Notes under the pieces: model-generated
The model's database searches: none
The model's input: the letters and a program-made list of their open reading frames with translations, nothing else
What the model was told of the DNA's origin: nothing
Program-made: the position numbers and the translations under genes
Assembly (NCBI GenBank): GCA_014529385.2
Contig: CM043952.1
Location: forward strand, 57,511,119 to 57,575,118
Source: Adiantum capillus-veneris
Lineage: Eukaryota; Streptophyta; Polypodiopsida; Polypodiales; Pteridaceae
DNA: 64,000 nucleotides
Direction: 5' to 3'
Part shown: positions 1-11,100 of the stretch, piece by piece
Position numbering within the stretch: position 1 is the first letter of the stretch
How the letters are laid out: the number at the start of each line of letters is the position of its first letter

Positions 1-13
1 AGGAGCATATGCA

Positions 14-382
14 TTGGAGCGCATGTCTAGAAACAAAGAAGAGACAATGTTTTCTCGAGGATGGAAGTTTGCAGAATCAAATCCAAATATCACAGCAGAT
101 CAACTTCAAAGCTCCATCATTGCCACACTACAACGAAAAGGTGAAAGCTTCACGACCACCATCCACAAAGAAGCAAGCAAAAGTGCAGAAAGTAGAAGCT
201 AAGCGAACTAGTTCCATTTTGGATGTAGACAAGGCATCTTTGGCATCCTCATCAACAGAGGGTTCAATGTCAAAGATGAGAATTGTGGATCCAGATGTTT
301 TAGAAGCTGAGGCCATGAAAGGACAAGAAAAAGATACAGGTGGAATGAATAAGTACATAAATTATTTTCCTTTCCAATATAG
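14..382 (+). pseudogene. Upstream low-complexity coding part of the ParB/SET gene
   Basis: Two reading frames share this stretch. One is open from 14 to 202 with helical-looking content, and a second is coding-like from about 150 to 340 with a lysine-, serine- and glutamate-rich, probably disordered sequence. The switch near 140 looks like a frameshift rather than an intron, because the gap is too short for a plant intron. An AG acceptor at 381-382 immediately precedes the recognisable ParB-like exon, but the nearest donors (340, 353) would give introns of only 30-45 bases. The connection is therefore unresolved. No start codon can be chosen with confidence, and the gene may begin before the window. 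Confidence 0.4.
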
Positions 383-1092
383 GAATTTGATATCCCTATT
401 CAAAATTGTTGGCTTGCTCCTGATCACTATAATGCACGTATTATGGATAAAAAACACGCTGAAAGTGTGTTATTTGGATTTTCACGGAGTACGACCAAGC
501 CTGCAGCATGTGCATATTTGATGCCTGTTCGAAATGCAAAATCAAAGAAGGGGACTCCTTTGGCAGTAGAAGAGGTAGAGGAGCAAAAAATTAAAGATTA
601 TCATTATTGGATTCTTGATGGGCAGCATTCAATCTATGCTGCAAAAGTTTTGCTTCACAATGAACAAAACAACAAAGAGATCTTTGAAAGACTGATTAGC
701 GTGTATAAATTTAGAAAGGCTCGCATTGTTGTGAATGCTCCTCCATTTGTTGCAACTGCTATATCTGCCATTGCAAATGAGGAGGCTCAGGCATTGTATG
801 TCAAGCAACCTTACAGCCAAATATTGAGACATTTACGGAGTCAATGGATCTTCTCAGGACGACCACCAAAGGCAGCAAGTGGAATTGCAGAGGGACATGC
901 ATCTCGTGCCGGATGGGATGTAAGTTATTTTCTTTGTCTTTTTGATAGTGTTTAATTAACAAATCTTGCTCAATAGTTTAATTATTTCTCTATTTATTTT
1001 TAGGCTTTTCTTCGATTGGCAAGAATGAGTGCAGCAGCAAGTTGGATTGCTAAACAGGCACACATGGTCACGTACTCTGATTTAATTTATGA
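383..1092 (+). CDS. ParB/sulfiredoxin-like domain exons
   Basis: The open frame from 383 to 919 reads through a proline- and tyrosine-containing lead, a His-rich segment, and then the signature ILDGQHSIYAAKVL. This resembles the DGH/QR-x-x-A-A box of ParB/Srx-fold proteins, which bind nucleotide or act as nucleases. A GT-AG intron (920-1003, 84 bp, phase 0) joins it to a short alanine-rich helix exon from 1004. That frame closes at a stop just after 1110, while the adjacent frame continues as coding, so there is a one-base frame break near 1090. In bacteria and phages ParB-like domains are often fused to DNA methyltransferases. In plants this domain is unusual. The assignment rests on one motif and the predicted alternation of strands and helices, so it needs a profile search. 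Confidence 0.5.
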
Positions 1093-2380
1093 TTGCTGGA
1101 TAAAATCATTGAAAATCTAGAAGAGGAGAATAAGAAACCCCCAACAACTGTATTTAGATACCTTTGTGGCCTTGAGGAATCAGAGGTAAAGACTATTCAA
1201 GAAGAGATTAGAGATGAGAAGATTTTACTGTCAAAGAGTGCAAAGGATGGTGATGCAACTGACATGTATGATCGAATCAAGCAGTTGAAGCAAGACAAAT
1301 TGATTCAAGATGCACTTCTTGAAGGCTTCAACAATTTGAATGAGTCTTCACCATGTAAAGACTGGGAGGAGGTGGTCAAAATGTATAACATCAATGATGT
1401 TGTTTATAAAACAATTTTAATGCTATGCGAGAATGGATCAGATCTAGTTTGACGCGTGGAACAAAGAAAATGGCTTTTCCAGATGGAGCAATAAAATACA
1501 TGCAATGGGCAATTCACCTTCAAAAGGAGAAAACTGAGCCTAGAGATTTGCCATGGTCAATCTATGTGGTGAGCCTACAAATGGAAGGCAATCTCTACTT
1601 GATGCGCCACTTCAATAATAAAGTGCCTATTGGCTTATGTGTTTTAGATATGACAAAAAACGTTGGAGGCAATTTGAAGTGGAGTGAGGAGACATTTAAA
1701 AATGCTTTGGATGGGATCTTGGCTATTGCTGGAGGGTCAACAGATCCTGGATTTGTCTTTCTTGCATTTGTGGATTTCACTAACTTCACAAAATTGCAAT
1801 GTGCCTTTCACGCCATGGGAGATAATCTGAGCTACCATTGTTGTGGTGCATTGCATCACTTTCCATCAGCTCCTTGCAAAGGATCAATTCAATTCCTAAC
1901 AGTTATTGCCTTCTTGGGACAAGGCAATGCATTTGAAGACCTGAGAAGAAGATCAGAGGAACATCCCATGCCAATTGATTGTTCTCTTCTTCAAGTAGCA
2001 GATAACGATATGTCAGATTTGCAATATTTGGAGGCCAAAAAAAGAGCTTTGGTCAAGCACTATTCGTACATATTGTTTTGAAGACCGCAAGCTTGTTGAT
2101 GTTTTTGGTGATGGCTCCTTGGTTGCACAAGAAGGAATACAACAGAAAAAAGAAGTTATCTGCTTAATTGATAGTGTGGAGGAGGCAAAAAGCGTGGAGA
2201 CCATGCTGCTAGACTTTGTTAAGTCTCATGAAGATATAGAAAAATGGGCTGGACTTCAACAATCCACTTCGCAATCAGGCGACATTGTGCCTGTTACAGA
2301 GGAGTGCTCTCCACAAAGAGAAGAAGAAGAACAACAACAACATCCTCTGTCAATGGAGGACTTTTTGGAAATGGAGACAC
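1093..2380 (+). CDS. Middle region of the ParB/SET gene, unrecognised
   Basis: Three consecutive coding-like frames cover this part. Positions 1093-1452 encode a charged, probably coiled helical segment. Positions 1425-2081 encode a mixed alpha/beta segment with two hydrophobic strands, GLCVLDMT and GFVFLAFVDF. Positions about 2060-2380 encode a further strand-rich part and a Glu/Gln-rich tail. The change of frame near 1430 and again near 2060 implies short indels. The strand GFVFLAFVDF followed by an amphipathic helix recalls the end of Rossmann-type methyltransferases, but no catalytic DPPY-like motif is visible, so I do not call it one. The exon ends at 2380 with a GTATGT donor that leaves one base of a codon. 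Confidence 0.4.
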
Positions 2381-4971
2381 GTATGTTTTGAGTTTCTTGT
2401 GCATGTTAGTGTTTCTTGTTACTGATTTGATACTCTTAATGTTAGATTTTGCTTTATATAGTATTGATTGAGTTTGTATTTTTTATCTCAAGCATTCAAG
2501 GTTTGAATGTAAATAGTAAATTACTTGAGTTTTTGAATGGTGGATCTTTAGACTAAAACTATAACATTTAATACTCACAAAGACTTAATTACTTAAGAGC
2601 TTGAACTCAATAAGTTTTGGACCTTTTATCAATACCCCCTTGATATGATACATTAGATCGTAGCATGGTTAAATGGTGATGCTTCATAAATTGAACCTAG
2701 CTTAGACAGGTGCTGGAGCCTAAATTTAAACTAACCTTGCTAGAAGGGAGCTTATGTTTGGACTTTGAGAACTAGCATAAGTAATCAATTAGAGCATAGA
2801 TTAGACATGTGGTGGTGGCCGGCCTTAGAGACCAAAATCTTAATGAGCTTGGAAAGGTATTTAAGTACTGCAATTTACTTAGTTTTAGTACTCATTAAAT
2901 GCATAGCTTGACAAAAGGTGGACCTTACATGGATCCTAATTTCAAGAGGTGTGGTAGACCTTCAAAACAAGCTCATATAGCTTGGACATGTGGTAGACCT
3001 TGCATGAAGACTAGTTTAGACAAGTGTGGTACACCTTGTAACCAACACCCATTTGTTATATTAGCTTGGACAAGTGGTGGACCTTGCTTTTATGTTTCAA
3101 TGGAGCATATTTTGGACAGGTGGTAGACCTTGTTTCTCCATGCTTCAATGGAGAGAAACTTTAGCTTGGACAAGTGGTGGACCTTGTTTTTATGTTTTAA
3201 AGGAGCATATTTCGGACAAGTGGTAGACATTGTTTCTCTCCATGGTTCAATGGAACCCACCTTAGACAAGTGAAGTACCTTGAAACCAAACCCCCATAAT
3301 ACAACCTACTAAATAGGTTGGAAAATTGGTGGGATATGAAACCATCCATGATAGAGCATAGTATAGGTGAAAACGTAGTGGTCCTTATATCAATTACCCA
3401 TGCATAGCTTGGACAAGTGGTGGACCTTGATTCTCTCTATGTTTCAATGGATCCTATCTTGGACTAGAGATATATCTTACTTAGTTCCATGCTTCAATGG
3501 ATTGTAGCTTGGATAAGGAGTGGAACTTCAAACAAAACTCCACAGCATAGCATATATTAACAATTCATGGGTTTTATAGAGATTGTCTTGCCTATTTTGG
3601 AGAGTTGGTACACCTTTATTCTCCATTCTTCAATGGATCTGAGGTTGGACAAGCGGAGCTGGAGAAGTGGTCAACCTTAAAATGAAACCTCCCATGCTAC
3701 AACCCATCATAGATCGTATATGTAGTGGACCTTGAAACTCTTTTATGTCCCTAGCTTAGAGAAGCATTGCACTCTTGATTATCTCCATACATGAAGGCAA
3801 GGTTGGACAAGTGGTGGACCTTCAAACCAGAATCTCTATGCAATAATAGGCAAGTGGTGGAGCTTGTTTTCTCCATGTTCCAATGGAGCCTAGCTTAGAC
3901 AAACAATGGAGCTTGCTTCTCTCCATGTTTCAATGGATCCTAGCTTAGAAAAGTGGTGGAGCTTTGCTTCTCTCCATGTTCCAATGGACCATAGCTTAGA
4001 CAAGTGGTAGACCTTGAAAAACACCCCTGTATACAACATATTATGGGGTTTTCATGTTTCAATGGCTCCTAGCTTGGACAAATGGTAGAGCTTGCTTCTC
4101 TTTATGTTTCAATGGATCCAATCTTAGCCAAGTGGTGGACCTTGAAACAAGAATCCCCCCCCCCCATGTACAACGTATTATGGGTTTTGAAAGCACTGGG
4201 AGAAAATAATAGCTTTGATAAGTGGTGGACCTTGCTTCTCTCCATGCTTCAATGGAGCCGAGGTTGGACACATGTTGGAGAGAAGATGGTTGCCCATGAA
4301 ATAAGACCATGCATGCTATAATCAATCATATGTTGTACACATGGTGGACCTTGCAATTGTTTTATATGCCTAACTTGGACAAGTGGAGGACCCTTGATTA
4401 CCTCCAGATATCAACAACAAGCCAAGTTTGGACAAGTGTAGTACCACCAAACCAGAATCTATATGCTACAATAGAGTATAGGTAGGACACGCGATGAACC
4501 TTGATATCAAACCATCCATGCTACTAGAGATGATAGGTTTCACATGTGGTGGAACCTTGTATCAATGTTCTATGTGTAGTTTTTGACTAGTGATAGACCT
4601 TGAAACTAATCCCTCTAGGCTACAAGAAAAAAGAGATGGATGAGGAGGCTAGACTACTTTTGTTGCATCAATGCATCCCATGTTACCACATATACTATAG
4701 GGTTCTTGGATAAGTGTTGGATCTTGTGTCAATGCTCCATGTCTAGCTTGGACAAGTGGTGGACCTTGGTTCTCTCTATGCTTCAAATGGGCAATAGATT
4801 GGAGACACAGTGGCCTTTTTTTTCCAATGATTTTATTTTTTGGAAACCTTGGAGGCACCATGTAAGAGGCACTCTAAGTCTTCCATACAATGGACCTATT
4901 GGACTATAAAATAATGATATCTTTCTTTGATATTGTCATTATTTTATGCATAATATTTTCTCTTTTTGCAG
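2381..4971 (+). other. Long intron of the ParB/SET gene, filled with minisatellite
   Basis: The donor GTATGT at 2381 and the pyrimidine-rich acceptor ending TTTTTGCAG at 4971 bound a 2,591-bp interval with no coding content. Joining the flanking exons keeps a single codon frame (phase 1). This is the main evidence that the ParB-like and SET parts belong to one transcript. The first ~260 bases are AT-rich single-copy sequence. From about 2640 on, the intron is made of degenerate copies of the same ~50-bp repeat that fills 8.1-12.3 kb, in the opposite orientation. Confidence 0.6.
2640..4880 (+). repeat. Degenerate ~50-bp minisatellite array, forward orientation
   Basis: Recurrent words on the plus strand are TTGGACAAGTGGTGGACCTT and CTCTCCATGTTTCAATGGA, spaced about 50 bases apart and diverged between copies. 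These are the reverse complement of the monomers at 8.1-12.3 kb and 14.1-15.5 kb. Copies are less regular here than there, which suggests an older array. The array lies inside the intron of the ParB/SET gene. A run of 11 C occurs at 4155-4165. Confidence 0.85.
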
Positions 4972-5529
4972 ACACAAAGGAGTTAAGTGATATAAAAACT
5001 AGATGTATTTCACACTATGATTGGCATGAAGATCCTTTTGGGACACCAACTTTTCCTATTCCCAAAGATGTAATTTTCCATATTAACGGTGTGGATTTTG
5101 AAGTGCGACTTTCATGTATTGAAGGAGCTGGTTATGGGCTATTTGTGCATACTACCCTGGAAAGTGGTTTGACTATTCTAAACTATGGAGGGCATAAGTA
5201 TAGATTTCAAGACTGGAAAAAGATATGCAAAATATTTCCAAGAGCTTATAAATATTCTCTTCTAGAGGATCCAAACATAGAAGAAGAGGAAGATCAATCA
5301 TACATTATTGGTTGTGTAGAAGAAGGAAACGTGTCGGGCTATATAAATAGTTCTCACAGTACAAATGTCTGTCCCAACGTACGCTATACATTTGATCCAA
5401 ATTTTGCCACCTTGGCATAAATGCACCTCTTCACACATCAAGTCAGAAGAATATGGCCATGTATGCATTGAGACTATTTGTCAAGTTGAAGCAGGAGAAG
5501 AGTTGTTTGCTGACTATAACTTTACTTGA
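4972..5529 (+). CDS. SET domain exon (protein lysine methyltransferase type)
   Basis: SET domains transfer methyl groups from S-adenosylmethionine to lysines of histones or other proteins. The reading frame shows the expected order: GAGYGLFV (the SAM-binding start of SET), an NYGG turn, a central insert, a GYINSSHSTN...PN segment matching the NHSCxPN region with substitutions, and finally GEELFADYNF, which contains the catalytic-type tyrosine. The last part is in another frame than the first. The first frame stops at 5418-5420, while the SET C-terminus continues one frame over to TGA at 5527, so there is a 1-2 base indel near 5400. The domain is otherwise full length (about 180 residues), and no post-SET cysteine cluster follows. 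The start is set by the phase-1 acceptor at 4971. Family: SET confident; substrate unknown. Confidence 0.75.
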
Positions 5530-6170
5530 CATTGTAAAGTATTGTACATGGATGGAAATCTCAAGTACATGCATCATTTTCATTTTTCATGGATGAAATC
5601 TCAAGTGAATATAACATTTGATTATTGTTTAGTTTATGCTCAACGAGAATCTAGAGTGCTCTTATGCTTTGTGTGTTGTCTAACATATTTGACTACCTTG
5701 GCCATAGAATCTTGATTCTACTCTAGATTTGTGATAAATCTTACCAAAATTTAATCAATGTCTAGGTTGGACAAGTGGTGGGGCTTCAAACATTACTGTC
5801 TTAAACAAGTGGAGTTATCTTACTTGAATAAGTGGTGGCCTTTGAATCCAAATCTAAGCCAAATCTCTAATTATTTTCTTGTAGTCTAGGTTGGACATTT
5901 GGTGGACCTTGTATCCATGTTTCCTCAACAAGGGTGGCTTTTAGTTTTCACTTTAAGTACTCATCTTTAATAAAGTGTAGGATGGAAAATGTTGAGTTAG
6001 TAGATTGTATTTTAGACAAGTGGTGTTTGGTGTACGAATGCTGAAAATGGTTGCAAGGATTCTAACAACGACTTTACCTTAAATAAATTTCTTACTAGGA
6101 GTTCTACATATAAATATGGTGAATAAAATTCTAGTGGTTTTGAGATACCATTTGTGTGTGTGTTTTCTTA
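5530..6170 (+). repeat. Spacer with a small minisatellite block
   Basis: The first 220 bases after the SET stop look like 3' untranslated sequence. Between about 5757 and 6020 several forward-oriented copies of the ~50-bp repeat occur (TTGGACAAGTGGTGG and related words). A GT-rich stretch and the acceptor TTTTCTTAG at 6170 precede the next coding exon. No promoter for the next gene can be pointed out. Confidence 0.6.
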
Positions 6171-7370
6171 GATTCACAAACTGGGATGGATAATGCTCCT
6201 ATGGTTCAGTCAACAACTATAGAATCCATAGATTCTATGGTTTCTAAAGTGCCCAAGATGGATGATATTTCTATACTAGAGTCTAGTGTTGTGCAACTTG
6301 AGCAAGCTTCCAATAATGAGAACCAAGAAATCGATGCTTCAAAAATGCAACATACATCAAAAGAGACTGAAAAGTCCACTCACGAGCTATTGCCAATTGG
6401 TACTACGTCATGTAGCGTAGATGTTGAGAAATCCATGCTTACAATTATATTGGATTTAAATGGTCTATTGTTGAAACGTTCCCCTCAACCATCCTCACAC
6501 CACAACTCAGTGCAAATGGATTCAAAAAGATATATTATACTCAGGCCAGGTTGCATCCAATTCTTGAAGACTATTTTACAAAGGTTTAATGTTGCAATTT
6601 GGTCGACAGCTACTAGGAATAATGTGTATCAAATCCTTGCAGCACTAAACAACTTAGCTGAGGATACATTGCCTTTCTTTGCAATTTGGTCGCAAGATGT
6701 TTGCTACACCGCTCAAACTCAAAAATTGTTTAGACCCGACAATCCAAACGTTGAGGCAATGTTCAAGCCTCTAGCCAAAATTGCCATGGGGTTTGAATGT
6801 GATCCACAAAGAACAGTGCTTATTGATGACTCTCCTTACAAGGGATGTATTTCACCAGCAAACAATTGCATTTTCCCACCACAATTTGATGCTGAGAAGA
6901 TGGTTGACAATATGCTCTTGGAGGAGCTACTGCCATACTTGATTCAGCTTGATGAGAGAAGGGATGTGCGTGATTTAATTGCTTCTAATCGTTATGGACA
7001 ACCTATAGTGACAAATGATAGTGAATACAAACAAATCATGGAGTATTGGAAGCAGAAAAATGATGTTTGGTCAGCTAAGGTGTTCTTTACAAGAAGAATA
7101 CCACCTGCAAAAGGTGACAGAGATGAAACTATCATTGAAGATGCAAGTGACACAAGCCACCGCAATGAAATGAGAAGAGCCCAAATACAAGAGATCTTGG
7201 CAAAGGAGCGTACACCCATTGAAAGCATGAAGGCGTCACAATTGACCACTTTAGCTAGGCAATTGGGTTGTAACACAAAAGGAGTTTTGAAGGCAACCAC
7301 AGCAAAGGCTTATATAAATAAGGTGAAAGCTGAGAACAATCTTCTAAGGCTGGATAGAAAGCAACCCTAA
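6171..7370 (+). CDS. FCP1/NIF-like HAD phosphatase-family protein with SAP-like tail
   Basis: FCP1/SCP-type HAD enzymes dephosphorylate proteins such as the RNA polymerase II tail. Counting from the first ATG after the acceptor (6186), the domain holds motif I at about residue 90 (ILDLNGLLL), motif II at 140 (WST) and motif IV at 214-215 (IDDSPYKG). The second aspartate of the classical DxDx(T/V) motif I is replaced by asparagine, as I recall is usual in the plant subfamily with a DxNGLL motif, so its phosphatase activity is uncertain. Residues 1-80 are acidic and disordered. Residues 345-380 (SQLTTLARQLG...) resemble a SAP-type DNA-binding helix pair. The frame is open up to TAA at 7368. An acceptor (TTTTCTTAG) precedes it, so an upstream exon may exist. 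The ParB/SET gene is 640 bases upstream on the same strand. Confidence 0.75.
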   Translation, partial: DSQTGMDNAPMVQSTTIESIDSMVSKVPKMDDISILESSVVQLEQASNNENQEIDASKMQHTSKETEKSTHELLPIGTTSCSVDVEKSMLTIILDLNGLLLKRSPQPSSHHNSVQMDSKRYIILRPGCIQFLKTILQRFNVAIWSTATRNNVYQILAALNNLAEDTLPFFAIWSQDVCYTAQTQKLFRPDNPNVEAMFKPLAKIAMGFECDPQRTVLIDDSPYKGCISPANNCIFPPQFDAEKMVDNMLLEELLPYLIQLDERRDVRDLIASNRYGQPIVTNDSEYKQIMEYWKQKNDVWSAKVFFTRRIPPAKGDRDETIIEDASDTSHRNEMRRAQIQEILAKERTPIESMKASQLTTLARQLGCNTKGVLKATTAKAYINKVKAENNLLRLDRKQP

Positions 7371-7463
7371 GGTACTAGTGACATGTCATATATTCTTGAT
7401 ACACATGCTTGAACACTCATGTGCATGGTATCTAACAAATCTTTCTTTTTATTCCTTCTGCAG

Positions 7464-7571
7464 GATCTTACAAAGGATACTACTAGATGGAGCTCAATCA
7501 ATAGAGATTTTGATATTTTTGCTCAAAATAATGAAGCAGTCACCTACATTTTTTGTTTATCAATTTCTTGA
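7464..7571 (+). CDS. Possible alternative terminal exon of the HAD gene
   Basis: After TTCTGCAG at 7463 an open frame of 35 codons begins (DLTKDTTRWSSINRDFDIF...) and ends at TGA 7569-7571. An in-frame AAG|GTGAAA donor at 7322/7323 inside the preceding exon would join it in phase 0, replacing the last 15 codons of the HAD protein. Alternatively, the donor GTACTA at 7372, one base after the TAA stop codon, makes this a 3' UTR exon. Both are consistent with the sequence, and RNA evidence would decide. Confidence 0.4.
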   Translation, partial: DLTKDTTRWSSINRDFDIFAQNNEAVTYIFCLSIS

Positions 7572-8130
7572 GAGACTTTCTTTTAGTTTGTAATCATCAA
7601 ATGAAATGAAAAGTATCCTTCTTATTAAGATTGTTGATCTTTTTCTTGTTCAAACCTTTCAATTGTGATTTATAGTTTTGTTAGCATGAGATTGTGCTTT
7701 TTTAGTTTGAAAAAAACTGTCAAAGATCCAAGTCTTTTTGGCTTTACTTAAGTTATTAATTGTGAAAGATCCAAGTCTTTTTGCTTTACTTAAGTTATTG
7801 ATTGCCTATGTAATAGTCCTTAAAACAATATCGGATGGCTTTCTTGCTCCCATGTCTCACATTGGTCTTTAGGTAAGACAAGTGGTGACCTTGAAAGTAT
7901 GGTCTCATATCTCGATCAAGTGAAGAGACATGAAGCTTAAATATCACTACTATGTATCTAGTGTTAAACTCCATCGAGACAAAGACTAGATAGCCAAATT
8001 GCAGTCGAGTTTAAGTGAAAAATCCATTTGAGCTAAGGTAAAACTTATAGTGCCTCATTTTTCTAGGATTCTACCCCATCAAGGAAGTTAGAATCTAGCA
8101 CAAACCAATTAAGACTCTTTTGGAGCCTAG
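7572..8130. repeat. Intergenic spacer with a 46-bp tandem duplication
   Basis: AT-rich sequence follows the HAD gene. Between about 7719 and 7803 a unit beginning AAAGATCCAAGTCTTTTTG is repeated twice in tandem with a period of about 46 bases. From 7860 on, scattered degenerate forward copies of the local minisatellite appear. No coding sequence is seen. Confidence 0.6.
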
Positions 8131-11100
8131 ATAGGACAATTCGTGGAACTTATGAAACTTATTATTGAGTTAGAGTCTAGTTTAGATAAGCAAAAGATCT
8201 TCAAACCAGCACTTGACTTTCTTACTATTCAATATTCAAAGTCCCTTGAGGCTAACAAATTACATACCCACTTGTAACCTAACTAATGAGGAATTATATA
8301 GATCTAACCAAGTATATATAATGAGTCTTCAAACTAATAATCCAAGGGAAGAGAGTAGCAAGGTCCACTACTTGTCCAAGCTCAGCTCTAGAAAACATAG
8401 AAAGATGCTAGTTCTACTAATTGTCTAATTATAGGCATGGAGAAATGATAGAAGGTTGACCACTTGTCCAACCTATCATCTCTAGTAAGATGGGAGGTTT
8501 GGCCTTAAGATTCACCATGTAACCAACCTATACATCATTGTATTATGAAGAGTAAAAAAGCAAAGCTCCACCACTTGTCCAAGCTAGTTCTAAAATCCAC
8601 ATGGAGATAAGCAAGCTCCACCATTTGTCGAATCTCTCTTCCATTAAAACATGAAAAAACTCAGCTATGTTGTACAGGGGGAACTTTTTTCCAAGGTCCA
8701 CCACTTGTCCAAGCTAGGATCCCTAGTAGCACGAGTGGTTTGGTCTCAAGATACACCACTTGTACACTCTATGTCATTATATTAAGAAGAACTATGTATT
8801 AAGGTCCACCACTTGTCCAACCTATAAGGTTATATCTTAAATGGTATCCTTTCTCACCACTTGAAATGCCCATGATATGTTTTACACGGGGGTTTCATTC
8901 CAAGGTCCACCACTTGTCCAAGCTAACTCTATTCAAACATAGAGAGAAAAAAGGTCCACCACTTGTCCAAGCTAACTCTATTCAAACATAGAGAGAAGCA
9001 AAGGTTCACCACTTGTCAAAGCTAGGCTCCGTTGAAGTATGGAGAGAAGTAACCTCCATCATTTTTCCAAGATAGGTGCCATTCAAACATGGAAAGAATC
9101 AAGATCTACCATGTCTCCAAGATTCTAGGCTCCATTGAAACACCCTAAAACCATGATATTTTGTACATGGGGTGTTTACATTCAAGGTCTACCACTTCTC
9201 TAACGTATTATACCTAGTAGCATGAGTGATTTGGTCTTAAGATTCACCACTTATCCACTCTATGTCATTATATTAAGAATAACTGGGTGTTAAGGTCCAC
9301 CACTTGTCCAACCTATAAGGGTATATCTTAAATGGTATCCTTCACCACTTGTCAAGGTCCATCACCACTTTTCCAACTATAAGGTTATATCTTGAATGAT
9401 ATTTTTCCTCATCACTTGTAATGTCCATGCTATGTTTTACAAAGGGGTTTTGTTCCAAGACCCACCACTTGTCCAAGCTAACTCCATTAAAACATAGAGA
9501 GAAGCAAAGGTCCACCACTTGTCCAAGATAGCTCCATTGAAACATGGAGAGAAGGATGATCCACCATTTCTCCAAGATAGGTTCCATTGAAACATTGAGA
9601 GAAGCAATCTCCACCATGTCTCCAAGCTAGGCTCCATTGAAATACCCTAAACCCATAATTTTGTACATGAGGGGTTTACATTCAAGGTCCACCACTTGTC
9701 CAACCTATTATCCCTAGTAGCAAGAGTGGTTTGGTCTCAAGATTCACCACTTGTACACTCTATGTCATTATATTAAGAAGAAATATGTGTTAAGGTCCAC
9801 CACTTGTCCAGCCTATAAGGTTATATTTTAAATAGTATCCTTTCTCACCACTTGAAATGCCCATGATATGTTTTACATGGGGGTTTCATTCCAAGGTCCA
9901 CCACTTGTCCAAGCTAACTCTATTAAAACATATAGAGAAAGAAAGGTCCACCACTTGTCCAAGCTAGGCTCATTGAAACATGGAGAGAAGGAACCTCCAC
10001 TGTTTCTCCTAGATAGGCTCCATTGAAACATGGAGAGAAATAAGCTCCACCATGTCTCCAAGTTGCTAGGCTCCATTGAAATACCCAATACCCATAATTT
10101 TTGTACATGGGGGGTTTACATTCAAGGTTCACCACTTGTCCAACCTATTATCCCTAGTAGGTTTGGTCTCATGATTCACCACTTGTCCACTCTATGTCAT
10201 TATATTAAGAGGAATTAGGTGTTAAGGTCCACCACTTGTCCAACCTATAATGTTATATCTTGAATGGTATTTTTTCTCACCACTTGTAATGCCCATGATA
10301 TGATTTACATGGGGGTTTTGTTCCAAGGTACACCACTTGTCCAAGATAAATCTATTGAAACATAGAGAGAAACAAAGGTCCACCACTTTTCCAAGCTAGG
10401 CTGCATTGAAACATGGACCTTAATACCAAATTATTTCTAGTAGCATGAGTGATATTTTTTACATGGGGGGTTTACATTCAAGGTCCACCACTTGTCCAAC
10501 CTATTTCCCTAGTAGGTTTGGTACCAATTTCACCACTTATCCACTCTATGTCATTATATTAAGAATAATTGGGTGTTAAGGTCCACCACTTGTCCAACCT
10601 ATAAGGTTATATATTGAATGGTATTTTTTCTCACCACTTGTAATGCCCATGATATGTTTTACATGGGGTTTTTGTTTCAAGGTCCACCACTTTTCCAATA
10701 TAACTCTATTCAAACATAGAGAGAAACAAAGGTCCACCACTTTTCCAAGCTAGGCTCCATTGAAACATGGAGAGAATGATGCTCCACCATTTATCCAAGA
10801 TAGGTTGCATTGAAACATGGAGAGAAGCAAGCTTTACCATGTTTCCAAGCTAGGCTCCATTGAAACACTCTAGGGGGTTTTATTTCAAGGCCCACCACTT
10901 GTTTAACCTATTATCCCTAGTAGCATGAGTGGTTTGGTTTCAAGATTCACCACTTGTACACTCTATGTCATTATGTTGTGTTAAGGTCCACCACTTGTCC
11001 AACCTATAAGGTTATATCTTAAATGGTATCCTTTCTTGCCACTTGAAATGCCCATGATATGTTTTACATGGGAGTTTCATTCCAAGATCCACCACTTGTC

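Larger units (their letters stand above)
1..5529 (+). pseudogene. Composite ParB/Srx-like - unknown - SET gene, 5' end outside the window, frame-broken
   Basis: The plus-strand exons between the window start and 5529 can be linked into one transcript. A ParB/sulfiredoxin-like exon starts near 383. An 84-bp GT-AG intron (920-1003) follows in phase 0, then a long middle part to 2380, then a 2,591-bp intron (2381-4971), then a SET exon ending in TGA at 5527-5529. The long intron leaves one base of a codon upstream and starts the next exon with two, so phase is kept exactly. Single-frame continuity fails near 140, 1090, 1430, 2060 and 5400. These could be pseudogene lesions, unrecognised introns or assembly errors. 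The product would combine a ParB-like fold with a lysine methyltransferase-type domain. I do not recognise this domain order as a named gene. The 5' end is missing. Confidence 0.6.

Noticed and set aside
1425-2081. DNA methyltransferase domain call
   Set aside because: No catalytic motif. The likeness is only in strand pattern, so it is left as a question.
5360-5529. Independent small gene at the end of the SET region
   Set aside because: It is the SET C-terminus in a shifted frame.
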